64,000 bases of DNA from Dyadobacter jiangsuensis (GTDB lineage: Bacteria; Bacteroidota; Bacteroidia; Cytophagales; Spirosomataceae), in NCBI RefSeq assembly GCF_003014695.1, contig NZ_PYAS01000007.1, forward strand, positions 372,001-436,000. Reading direction: 5' to 3'. Shown here one piece after another: positions 1 through 6,966 of this stretch; position 1 is the stretch's first letter; every line of letters begins with the position of its first letter. Below the pieces are notes generated by a model, which ran no database searches, was not told the origin of the DNA, and worked only from the letters and a program-made list of their open reading frames with translations. The position numbers and the translations under genes were made by a program.

Positions 1-177
1 CAGCAGCGACACCCCCGACAGGCTGATCCCGACCATCGAAAAAAGGGCGTCGAAAATAATGGATTTGGAATCACCGGCTATACCGACGATAATGGCCCAG
101 ATCGTAAAAGCCGAACCGGTAATGATCGAAAGCTTGATCAGCCGTCGCTCCCTGAGCCGTTTTTGTCTCTCATTCAT
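1..177 (-). CDS. Cation diffusion facilitator family transporter, N-terminal part
   Basis: The reverse strand from an ATG at 177 reads 59 codons to the window edge without a stop. The segment begins with a basic cytoplasmic stretch (NERQKRLRERR). Two hydrophobic segments follow, around residues 16-33 and 42-59. The sequence IIFDALFSMVG matches the family pattern in TM2, where an Asp in a D-A-x-x-S context binds the transported divalent metal. Proteins of this family export Zn, Co, Fe or Mn in exchange for protons. The rest of the gene lies outside the window, so the metal cannot be guessed. The family call rests on one short segment and is moderately sure. Confidence 0.55.
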   Translation of the reverse strand, partial: MNERQKRLRERRLIKLSIITGSAFTIWAIIVGIAGDSKSIIFDALFSMVGISLSGVSLL

Positions 178-315
178 AAAGCCGGGCAAACGCAGGATAC
201 CACGCGATCGCTCTGAATAAGTTAGAAATACCTTTAACGGAAAGCAAGTTCCGGGAGAGGTATTACCATTTTGTAAAATAGCAGCGCTGCGGCCATCGCT
301 CTGCCCTATTTCCAA

Positions 316-1437
316 TCATTTTCCTGCACGACCAACGCCGAACTGGTCGCCCGCGCGTACCGGCTTGTTCCCCACAAACTGGACTTCCACCATTTTCTCG
401 CTGGCCACATTATTATGAAACTCATCCTCCAACGTGGTGATGATTTTACGGGTTTTGACGTCAATCACCTCCCCGCTCGACGGGTATGCATACCGGCCGT
501 CCATGCTGAATGTCACCCAGCCCGGCATATCCTGTACCGGGATCGTGGTGAGCTGCTGATAAGGCGGTTTTGCACTGAAAACGTGCATCCGCATATTGTG
601 CCCGTCGCAGAGCCATAGTTCCGTCTCGTCGGGCGTGAGGCCAATGCCATGGCTGGGGTTACCATGCCGCCGCACAGGGCCGCGCTCCCACCCTTCTACT
701 TCGATATGCGCAATTTTGGTACCCTTTTGAATGTCGCCTACCTCAAAGCCCAGCAGACTGTCGACCGTAATGTAAGCCCGCGATTCGTCGGCGGTGATGG
801 TGAATGGCCGTACGTAATTGGCGAATGGGCCTACCTTCCGGGTGAGCTCATGTGTTTTCGGGTCGGCGATATGCAGCCAAGGGCTCGCGATGTCGCCCAT
901 GTACACCGCATTTCCCGAAGCACCGTAAATCGTATTATGTGCCCTTTTATGCACGGTGATCTTTTTGATAATATCCCCCGTTTCGCAACTGACCACATTC
1001 CAGAACCCTTTTTCGAGGGACGGCAGGTACATCGTGCGGCCGTCGGGCGAGATTGCCATCCGGTCGCAGCCGCCTTCAAATGCCTTTTCCCAAACGATCT
1101 TTTCTGTCGTAAGATCGATCCGTTGCAATCCTTCGATCGTGCTCACGAAAATGCTGTTCAGCGGCAGGCTCACCGCCACACCTTTCACATTGGAAGGCTT
1201 GCCATTCGGGTGCATACCGCGGGTAGCGATCCTTTTCACGAACCGGTGATGGTTGTCCATATCAAAAACCAGCAACCCGTGCCCGCCGTAACCGAGGTAA
1301 TCCCTGATACCGGGCGTCGCTACGTACAGGTAGCGCTTCGCACCCGCGGATTTGCCTGCTTTAGGTGCCTGCTGCGCAATACCCGCGTGTGTGAGTGCGA
1401 TTTGAAGTAAACTCAACCAGATACAGATCCTTTTCAT
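316..1437 (-). CDS. Secreted YncE-like beta-propeller protein
   Basis: A 373-residue protein starting at the ATG at 1437; an upstream in-frame TTG at 1449 is less likely. The N-terminus (KRICIWLSLLQIALTHAGIAQ) is a signal peptide, so the product is exported. The body consists of repeated short beta-strand blocks such as KRYLYVATPG, GVAVSLPLNSIFVST, MAISPDGRTMYLPS and TITADESRAYITV. These are typical of seven-bladed YVTN/YncE-type propellers. No catalytic motif is visible. It follows the Gfo/Idh/MocA oxidoreductase by 15 bp on the same strand, so the two are almost certainly cotranscribed. A role as a periplasmic binding or scaffold partner is inference. Confidence 0.7.
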   Translation of the reverse strand: MKRICIWLSLLQIALTHAGIAQQAPKAGKSAGAKRYLYVATPGIRDYLGYGGHGLLVFDMDNHHRFVKRIATRGMHPNGKPSNVKGVAVSLPLNSIFVSTIEGLQRIDLTTEKIVWEKAFEGGCDRMAISPDGRTMYLPSLEKGFWNVVSCETGDIIKKITVHKRAHNTIYGASGNAVYMGDIASPWLHIADPKTHELTRKVGPFANYVRPFTITADESRAYITVDSLLGFEVGDIQKGTKIAHIEVEGWERGPVRRHGNPSHGIGLTPDETELWLCDGHNMRMHVFSAKPPYQQLTTIPVQDMPGWVTFSMDGRYAYPSSGEVIDVKTRKIITTLEDEFHNNVASEKMVEVQFVGNKPVRAGDQFGVGRAGK

Positions 1438-1452
1438 ATTTATCTGCAAAAT

Positions 1453-2766
1453 TTATGAAACAGAGGGGAGCTTATAGCCATTATGGTATTCCTTGGCGAT
1501 CAGCTTATTGGCATCATCATCCGTAAACTTCCCTTTTTCCTTATCCCAATAAATCTTCTTGCCCGTGCGGTAAGCGATGTTACCCATTTGCGAGAACACG
1601 GCGATGTCCGAACCCACCTGAATAGGCGCGTGCAGATCGATCATTTTTCTAGATTTGATTACTTCAATGAAATTCTGCGCGTGCAGATCGAGCCCGTTAT
1701 CTACTGATTTTTGGAATGCCACGGCTTCCATACGCTTCCCTTCGGGAATCACCTCCCAGCCATCGCGGTTCAGTACCAGCGTTCCGTTGTTACCGATAAA
1801 GGCGATGCCGTGCCCGCGCGCATACGGACCGCCATCAATACCCATGGCATGCTCCCACTGGATGTTAAACTCGTCGAATTCGAATACGGTGGTGAGGGTA
1901 TCGGGCGTTTCGGCGCCGGAATCCTGGTTGGCAAATTTGCCTCCGGCCGCCATAATGCTGTTGGGCGTGGCGGATTTCATTCCCAGCAATGCATAATCCA
2001 GCAAATGCACACCCCAGTCGGTCATCAACCCGCCCGCGTAATCCCAGAACCACCGGAAATTGAAGTGGAAGCGATTGGGGTTAAAGGGCCTGTTCTGCGC
2101 CGGACCGAGCCAGCTTTTATAGTCCACACCCGCAGGCGGAGTGCCGTCCGGCAGTTTACTGATCGGGTTCACCCACGCAAAGTAGCCCCACACTTTCACC
2201 AGCCTGATTTTCCCCAGCTTGCCGGAATGCACAAAATCGATCGCGTCGCGGAAGTGCTTCTGGCTGCGCTGCCACTGCCCCACCTGCACTACGCGATTGT
2301 AGCGCTGCTGAGCGGCTACCATCGCGCGGCATTCGGCAATAGAGTTGCCAATAGGTTTTTCTACATAAATATCCTTCCCCGCCTGGCAGGCTTCAACCAT
2401 CATGAGGCAATGCCAATGGTCGGGCGTGCCTATCACCACGGCGTCGACGTCCTTATCAGCCAGCAGCTGCCGGTAATCACCATAAGTTTTCACTTTCGCT
2501 CCGCCCTTGGCCAATTCCGCGGCGCGCTTATCGAGCACATTTTTGTCTACGTCACAGAGTGCCACGCATTCCGTACCCGGATTTTTAAGAATGGCATTCA
2601 AGTCAGCCCAGCCCATTCCGTTAATACCAATGGCGCCGATGCGGATCTTGTCGGCAGCCGAAACCGGCGCGAAAGCAGAAACAGAAGAAGGTATAATGGC
2701 CGAAAGGCCGGCTCCTGCGGCGAGGGCGGAGGCAGTGCCAAGAAAGTCACGTCGTGAATGGCTCAT
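1453..2766 (-). CDS. Gfo/Idh/MocA family oxidoreductase with Tat signal
   Basis: A 437-residue protein. The N-terminus carries a twin-arginine motif (SRRDFLGTASALAAGAG), so it is predicted to be folded with its cofactor and exported by Tat. A Rossmann fold follows, with GAIGINGMGWADL near residue 45 and CDVDK for the nucleotide. The family hallmark EKPIGNS near residue 137 contains the catalytic-site lysine. The C-terminal part (HFNFRWFWDYAGGLMTDWGVHLLDYAL) is the usual substrate-binding sheet with the W-G-x-H-x-x-D motif. Such enzymes oxidise or epimerise sugars, inositols or glycosides with NAD(P). The substrate is not readable. It is the first gene of a two-gene operon with the beta-propeller. 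Confidence 0.85.
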   Translation of the reverse strand: MSHSRRDFLGTASALAAGAGLSAIIPSSVSAFAPVSAADKIRIGAIGINGMGWADLNAILKNPGTECVALCDVDKNVLDKRAAELAKGGAKVKTYGDYRQLLADKDVDAVVIGTPDHWHCLMMVEACQAGKDIYVEKPIGNSIAECRAMVAAQQRYNRVVQVGQWQRSQKHFRDAIDFVHSGKLGKIRLVKVWGYFAWVNPISKLPDGTPPAGVDYKSWLGPAQNRPFNPNRFHFNFRWFWDYAGGLMTDWGVHLLDYALLGMKSATPNSIMAAGGKFANQDSGAETPDTLTTVFEFDEFNIQWEHAMGIDGGPYARGHGIAFIGNNGTLVLNRDGWEVIPEGKRMEAVAFQKSVDNGLDLHAQNFIEVIKSRKMIDLHAPIQVGSDIAVFSQMGNIAYRTGKKIYWDKEKGKFTDDDANKLIAKEYHNGYKLPSVS

Positions 2767-2781
2767 AGGTCGGTTCAGGTT

Positions 2782-2802
2782 GGTTACTTTTTAAAAGTGA
2801 CC
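2782..2802. promoter_or_regulatory. Imperfect palindrome upstream of the oxidoreductase operon
   Basis: The sequence GGTTACTTTT-TAAAAGTGACC is an almost symmetric 21-bp palindrome 16 bp upstream of the start codon at 2766. On the minus strand TTCCTTTG (2830-2837) differs from the TAnnTTTG -7 element at one position. The palindrome would then sit at or just after the transcription start, a plausible repressor site. No regulator is assigned. Confidence 0.35.
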
Positions 2803-2884
2803 CGCCAACCGATATTACCCATTGTGTGGCAAAGGAACGCCGGCGACGTCAAGCGTTATGTGTTCACGCCACCGGCAAAAGACA

Positions 2885-3049
2885 TTAGAAGGGGTTACGT
2901 GGAGTTGTAATAATGCTGTGAATCAACCTGTCCAGCTCTTTCTCCATATCTTTCAGGCGAGCGAGAACGTCGATATCACGCGTCGCAGCGTAGGAATTTT
3001 GTAAATCCCTGACTTCCTTGATCCGAAGTGCAAAACTGAGGAGCGTCAT
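2885..3049 (-). CDS. Small hypothetical protein, predicted helical
   Basis: A 54-codon reading frame from the ATG at 3049 to TAA at 2885. The translation (MTLLSFALRIKEVRDLQNSY, then AATRDIDVLARLKDMEKELD and RLIHSIITTPRNPF) is strongly amphipathic. It has heptad-like spacing of Leu/Ile and many charged residues, as expected for a short coiled coil. The frame stays open upstream to a TAA near 3110 but has no earlier ATG. It lies between the oxidoreductase operon and the DUF4136 gene; the flanking bases to 3316 hold no other gene that I can see. I do not recognise the family. The codon pattern and amphipathicity are the only support. Confidence 0.4.
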   Translation of the reverse strand: MTLLSFALRIKEVRDLQNSYAATRDIDVLARLKDMEKELDRLIHSIITTPRNPF

Positions 3050-3219
3050 GAGTTTGTTGAATTGGTGTTTCAGAATAGGATGGCAAAGTAAATGTGAATC
3101 CGGCGCTTGTACACCGGGGTTATGCGATTATAATAAAAATCTAATCCCTACTGTACGATAATGTCCTTTCGGGATATTCCGCTGTCTTTCCGGGCTAACC
3201 TGCTTCCAACCGGGGAAAC

Positions 3220-3227
3220 TAATTTTG
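3220..3227 (+). promoter_or_regulatory. Candidate -7 element of the DUF4136 gene
   Basis: TAATTTTG fits the Bacteroidota -7 consensus TAnnTTTG exactly and lies 90 bp upstream of the chosen start at 3317. No clear TTG/TTTG -33 element is present at the usual distance, so the call is tentative. Confidence 0.35.
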
Positions 3228-3316
3228 CATCATCCAAACACAGAAACACCTCGGCTGGACGGTTACTGAAATCAACCGGCCGCTATCAAGTCAATCACTT
3301 AAAACAGATTCGGATC

Positions 3317-3865
3317 ATGAAAAAGAGCTTAATAGGAATCGTAGTTGCGATGGCAGTCTTTTTTACCGCTTGCAGCACGGGTTACAAGCATCTGAAAACT
3401 TCGAAGGAAACCGGCTTCTCAGTCCGGAATTACCAGACTTTCGACCTTCAATATACCTTCCCCGAGGGAGCCGACACGCTTGCGCCGCATTTCGCTGAAA
3501 GCAAGCAGCTGGCTACTAAAATCATCACGGGCGATATGGCGGAAAGAGGGCTCGTAAAAAGCGAGCGTCCCGAACTGATGGTGAACTTGTCGGTGCAATT
3601 GCAGGAAAAAACGCAGACACGCACCACCGACTTCCGGACGGACGGCCTGCCAAGATACATGGGCCAGCGACGCTACTCCTGGAAGAGCGAGGAGATTGAG
3701 GTAGGAAAGTACCAGGAGGGCACGCTGATCCTCGACATCATCGACACTAAAAACGACAAGCTCGTGTGGCGGAGCGGCGTGAAGGGCATTTTACCCGAGA
3801 ATACCGCAAAAGCAGAAGCCGGCCTCACGGCGGCGGTCAACGAGCTGCTGGGTAAGCTGCAATAG
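3317..3865 (+). CDS. DUF4136 domain lipoprotein
   Basis: A 182-residue protein read from the ATG at 3317. The longer open frame from 3161 has no signal peptide at its own start, whereas MKKSLIGIVVAMAVFFTACS at 3317 is a lipoprotein signal with lipobox FTAC. The mature part resembles DUF4136: NYQTFDLQYTFPEG near the start, a central PELMVNLSVQLQEKTQTRTT strand, and LILDIIDTKNDKLVWRSGVKG close to the end. The aromatic W before the last helix is characteristic. Proteins of this family are small periplasmic lipoproteins of unknown function. It appears monocistronic and is followed by a strong terminator. Confidence 0.8.
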   Translation: MKKSLIGIVVAMAVFFTACSTGYKHLKTSKETGFSVRNYQTFDLQYTFPEGADTLAPHFAESKQLATKIITGDMAERGLVKSERPELMVNLSVQLQEKTQTRTTDFRTDGLPRYMGQRRYSWKSEEIEVGKYQEGTLILDIIDTKNDKLVWRSGVKGILPENTAKAEAGLTAAVNELLGKLQ

Positions 3866-3886
3866 CGCACTTCCCAGGGAATTCAG

Positions 3887-3919
3887 GCCCGGACACCCGA
3901 TAGGTGCTCCGGGCTTTTT
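3887..3919 (+). terminator. Rho-independent terminator after the DUF4136 gene
   Basis: Perfect 7-bp arms GCCCGGA and TCCGGGC enclose a second short stem (CACC/GGTG) and are followed by TTTTT. The hairpin covers the GTG at 3904 that opens the longest downstream reading frame. This argues that the AraC gene starts further down, at 3976. Confidence 0.85.
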
Positions 3920-3975
3920 GCTTTTGCATATATTTATGCGTCGGTCGGCCCAAATCTCCCCGACCTGCATGGGTT

Positions 3976-5007
3976 ATGCCTGCTTCAAAACCGCTTACGA
4001 TCACGTACAAGAATGACGATCAATGGTTTGCCCAGATCGGCCCGCAGCTACATGCCACTTTGGATGACGACTCCCTCACCTTCGACAACGAAATCGGTAA
4101 AGGTGACTTCTACCGGGTAAATATCGATCAGGGGTTGCGCGTGAGGCGGGTAGTCGTTCAATTTCACAAACCGGTGATATTCAAACGAAAGATTACGCAT
4201 GATCCTGGGTATTATGTACTTGTTTCAAACCTCAGCGAGCAGTACCTCGAAACCCGCACCGGTGAGCAGCAGTTCAACCTCGGCTATGGAACTGAAAACG
4301 GCCTGTATTTCAGCTCGCCCCAGCTCACAGCCTCCTACTCCTTCGAGCCTGGCGTGCAGTACCACCTTATTTTTATCGTACTGACCTACGAGAGGATCCA
4401 TGATTTCATTTCACGCCAGCCCGAAACGCAGCAGCCGTTACTGCGTTCTTTCGCCGACGCCGACAAGCCGGTTTACCATGTCGAATGCCTCGATAGCTAT
4501 TCGTTGAACCTGTTGAAAGAAATGGACAGGCAAATGCACGACAGGCGCGGGAACAACCTGCTCATTCATTCGCGCTGCCTGGAACTTTGTCATCATGTAC
4601 TTCAAAAGGTCGAGGAACGAAGATCCCGGAAAGCTCAGGCGGCTCCTATACACCCGTTGGACGTACTGAAACTGAACGAGATCCGCCGCTCATTGCTGGA
4701 AGAATACCAACAACCCTGCCCGCCCCTGCACGCCGCGGCGCAACGAGCACTGATGTCGCCAACGAAGTTCAAAAACCTTTTCAAACAGCTGTTCGGGCAC
4801 ACCTATTATCAGTTCTACAAAAATGTGCGGATGCACAAGGCTCGCGAATTGCTGCTTACCGAAAAAATGAACGCTTCGGAAGTAGGTTATCTGCTTGGCT
4901 ACAATAACCTGAGTAAATTTACCAAGGCATTCAAGGACGCATTCGCCGTGACGCCGGGCAGCGTGACGCCGCTCACTCCAACATTCAGCCCGCCTTCATC
5001 GATTTAA
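3976..5007 (+). CDS. AraC family transcriptional regulator
   Basis: A 343-residue protein starting at the ATG at 3976; a frame open from a GTG at 3904 overlaps the upstream terminator and is rejected. The first 240 residues form an unrecognised ligand-binding region with beta-rich character. The C-terminal ~100 residues are a double helix-turn-helix of AraC type. The first HTH lies around SPTKFKNLFKQLFGHTYYQF. The second contains the family signature ASEVGYLLGYNNLSKFTKAF followed by F-x-V-T-P-G. Many Bacteroidota carry such large AraC regulators with poorly conserved sensor halves. No target is evident, because the downstream gene is a LuxR-type regulator on the same strand 73 bp away. Confidence 0.85.
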   Translation: MPASKPLTITYKNDDQWFAQIGPQLHATLDDDSLTFDNEIGKGDFYRVNIDQGLRVRRVVVQFHKPVIFKRKITHDPGYYVLVSNLSEQYLETRTGEQQFNLGYGTENGLYFSSPQLTASYSFEPGVQYHLIFIVLTYERIHDFISRQPETQQPLLRSFADADKPVYHVECLDSYSLNLLKEMDRQMHDRRGNNLLIHSRCLELCHHVLQKVEERRSRKAQAAPIHPLDVLKLNEIRRSLLEEYQQPCPPLHAAAQRALMSPTKFKNLFKQLFGHTYYQFYKNVRMHKARELLLTEKMNASEVGYLLGYNNLSKFTKAFKDAFAVTPGSVTPLTPTFSPPSSI

Positions 5008-5080
5008 AACGCCGGTCGTCGATTAGGCTTTGAAAGCGACGCGAGAAGCACATTATGTTTGGAAAAAAGCCAAACTTGCC

Positions 5081-5728
5081 ATGTTCACGTCTGTTCTCAA
5101 AGCCTTGCTCATACACCCCAACCCGCTTGAACGAGAAGCACTCACAGCCTGGTTCTGCCAACATATGCAGCTCGAAGTTATCGGCCGGGCGTGCTGCCCC
5201 GCCCAGCTTACGGACGTACCTCCCGACGCCACGCTCCTGGTCATCTTTGATTATGGCTCCGACAACCTTCCTGCAAAAATTGCAACCATCAATCAGAAAA
5301 ACCCGCAATTGAAAATCCTTATTTACAGCACTGCACAGACCACTTCGCGTGTGCGGGAGCTCATATGCGCCGGAGTCCACGGCTGCCTCGACGTCACTTC
5401 CGACATTCACGAATCTTACGAAGCGGTCACGGCCATACGAAAAGGTCGGGTTTTCTACGGACAGCATATTATCGGCCGTCTCGTCAATGCATTTGAAACT
5501 GTGGCAGATTTAATGACCAAGCATCCGACACAAACTGCCCTCAGTACCCGCGAAAAGGAAATCCTGGCCCTCGTCGCCCGCGAGTACTCCACCTCCCGCA
5601 TTGCCTCGAAATTGTTCATCAGCATTAAAACCGTCGAAACACACCGACGTAACCTTTTTCAGAAGTTGCAGGTAAAGAATGTGGTGGGGCTGACAAAAGC
5701 GGCGCTGCGGATGGGCGTGTTGGGATGA
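5081..5728 (+). CDS. LuxR-type regulator with degenerate receiver domain
   Basis: A 215-residue protein; the ATG at 5081 places the receiver-like strand LKALLIHPNP correctly, and the extra 17 upstream codons look non-coding. The N-terminal half follows the response-regulator fold. The acidic pair after beta-1 is lost (LLIHPNP instead of DDH). Asp57 in VIFDYGS is at the phospho-acceptor position. The conserved Lys of beta-5 is missing (GCLDVTSD). The C-terminal LuxR HTH is well conserved: LSTREKEILALVAREYSTSR, then IASKLFISIKTVETHRRNLF and QKLQVKN. Phosphorylation control is therefore doubtful, although DNA binding should work. No kinase lies next to it. Confidence 0.8.
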   Translation: MFTSVLKALLIHPNPLEREALTAWFCQHMQLEVIGRACCPAQLTDVPPDATLLVIFDYGSDNLPAKIATINQKNPQLKILIYSTAQTTSRVRELICAGVHGCLDVTSDIHESYEAVTAIRKGRVFYGQHIIGRLVNAFETVADLMTKHPTQTALSTREKEILALVAREYSTSRIASKLFISIKTVETHRRNLFQKLQVKNVVGLTKAALRMGVLG

Positions 5729-5803
5729 AGGTTGCTTGGTAACCAGGCTCGGCCGTTTGCACATTTGGGTCTCATAAGTAGCGACTTGGCAGAAAAATTT
5801 CCG

Positions 5804-5811
5804 TAAATTTG
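5804..5811 (+). promoter_or_regulatory. Candidate -7 promoter element before the Abi_2 gene
   Basis: TAAATTTG matches TAnnTTTG exactly. Transcription would begin around 5818, immediately before the hairpin at 5821-5862 and about 65 bp upstream of the Abi_2 start codon. A TTG at 5786-5788 is the nearest -33 candidate, but its 15-bp spacing is short. Confidence 0.4.
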
Positions 5812-5820
5812 AATTAACAT

Positions 5821-5867
5821 GTTCACCCCCCTTCCCATCAGAACAGGGCGCTTAGGGTGAACTTTTT
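5821..5867 (+). ncRNA. Terminator-like hairpin in the Abi_2 leader; possible small RNA or attenuator
   Basis: Perfect 8-bp arms GTTCACCC (5821-5828) and GGGTGAAC (5855-5862) enclose an inner CCCT/AGGG stem and are followed directly by TTTTT. With a promoter at 5804-5811, transcripts would be about 45-50 nt if they stop here, or would carry the hairpin at the 5' end of the Abi_2 mRNA. Some AbiF-family HEPN toxins are reported to pair with a neighbouring structured RNA, so this element is a candidate for that role. It could equally be the terminator of the upstream LuxR gene. Confidence 0.4.
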
Positions 5868-5881
5868 GCATTTATAGGCAT

Positions 5882-6781
5882 ATGCTAAGAACACACTATT
5901 CAAAACCGGCCCTTAGTTTTTGCCAACAGATTCAACAACTCATTACCAGGGGACTTATCATAAAAGATTCCGGCAAGGCGCTCCATCTGCTCAAAAATAT
6001 AAGCTACTATCGTTTAAGTGGATACTGGTATCCGCTTCTCGCTGATAAGAAAACACATTTGTTTAAGTCCGGCGCCAGATTTGAAGATGCTTTCAGGCTC
6101 TATTGTTTTGACCGCGAGCTCAGAGCCGTAATCATTTCCGAGCTTGAAAAAATAGAAATTGCCGTCCGGGCCAGAATCATTCATGTCCTTTCCGAAAACG
6201 CCGGTGCGTTTGGCTATTTAGACCCTAATATCTACAAGCACCCTCAAAAATTCCTGGACCTCATAGAACCAAAAGTATCGGAAGAGTTTTTACGGAGCGA
6301 TGAGGAATTCATTCGCGCGTTTCGAATGAATTATCACAACAAACTTCCTCCCGCATGGATGGCAATCGAAATCATGTCATTTGGTACCCTATCTAAACTC
6401 TTCTCGCATTTGAAAGCTGGAAAAAATAAGCGGGAAATTGCCAATCATTTTGGACTTGCCGAAACTGTCTTTGAAAATTGGCTGCATTGTATGGTGTATC
6501 TTCGAAACATCTGCGCACATCATTCCTGACTTTGGAACCGCGCGCTTAGCATTAAACCGCAACTACCACAATCGCCCAAGCAAGCATATGTCCAGGTTAG
6601 AAATATCAAAAGTGATCGCACTTACTTTTCGTTGGTAATGATCCGGTACCTTCTTCAAACTGTGAGTCCGAAATCAAGCTTTGTACCAAGGCTCAAATCC
6701 TTGCTATTCAAATATGATCATGTCGACATCAGGGCAATGGGATTCCCGTCAAACTGGATGCAAGACCCCTTCTGGCAATAG
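5882..6781 (+). pseudogene. Abi_2 (AbiD/AbiF-like) HEPN abortive-infection protein, interrupted by an in-frame TGA
   Basis: The frame opens at the ATG at 5882 and runs 215 codons to a TGA at 6527-6529. The same frame then continues uninterrupted for 83 more codons to TAG at 6779-6781. The complete product would be 299 residues, the usual Abi_2 length. Family hallmarks are present: LKNISYYRLSGYWYPL (residues 37-52), FDRELRAVIISELEKIEIAVR (76-96), and two HEPN-type Rx4H motifs, RARIIH (96-101) and RNICAHHS (208-215). The next residues read [stop]LWNRALSI. In relatives I recall HHSRLWNR, so a CGA arginine has probably become TGA. The gene looks richer in A and T than its neighbours, as expected for a horizontally acquired defence gene. 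Only a truncated product ending right after the second motif is expected. Confidence 0.8.
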
Positions 6782-6786
6782 CCAAT

Positions 6787-6827
6787 AAAAAACCCGGAGC
6801 CAAGTATCAGCACCTTGGCGTCCGGGT
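6787..6827 (-). terminator. Strong hairpin with U-tract on the minus strand
   Basis: Arms ACCCGGA (6792-6798) and TCCGGGT (6821-6827) with inner CCAAG/CTTGG pair tightly. On the minus strand the stem is followed by TTTTTT, so the element fits a Rho-independent terminator pointing left. It sits just after the end of the broken Abi_2 gene. No convincing minus-strand gene lies upstream of it before the L,D-transpeptidase start. Confidence 0.55.
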
Positions 6828-6966
6828 AGAAATCAACAACAAAAAACCAAATCTCTCGACCGAAGCTAATAAGTATAGAAGGAGGTCGCCAAATTTTATA
6901 ATCCTTCGGTAGGAATGGGATTTCTAACGGCAAAGGCGGTATATTGGTGCGATCCGCGACCTTGTT

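Noticed and set aside
649..2757. Long plus-strand frames across the propeller and oxidoreductase genes
   Set aside because: Both opposite-strand genes have signal peptides and family motifs; the plus-strand translations do not.
3904..3975. Extended N-terminus of the AraC regulator from GTG 3904
   Set aside because: This stretch lies on the upstream terminator hairpin; the ATG at 3976 is the better start.
6527..6529. TGA in the Abi_2 gene as selenocysteine or other recoding
   Set aside because: No SECIS-like element or selenoprotein context is visible, and relatives are expected to carry Arg here. A nonsense mutation is simpler.
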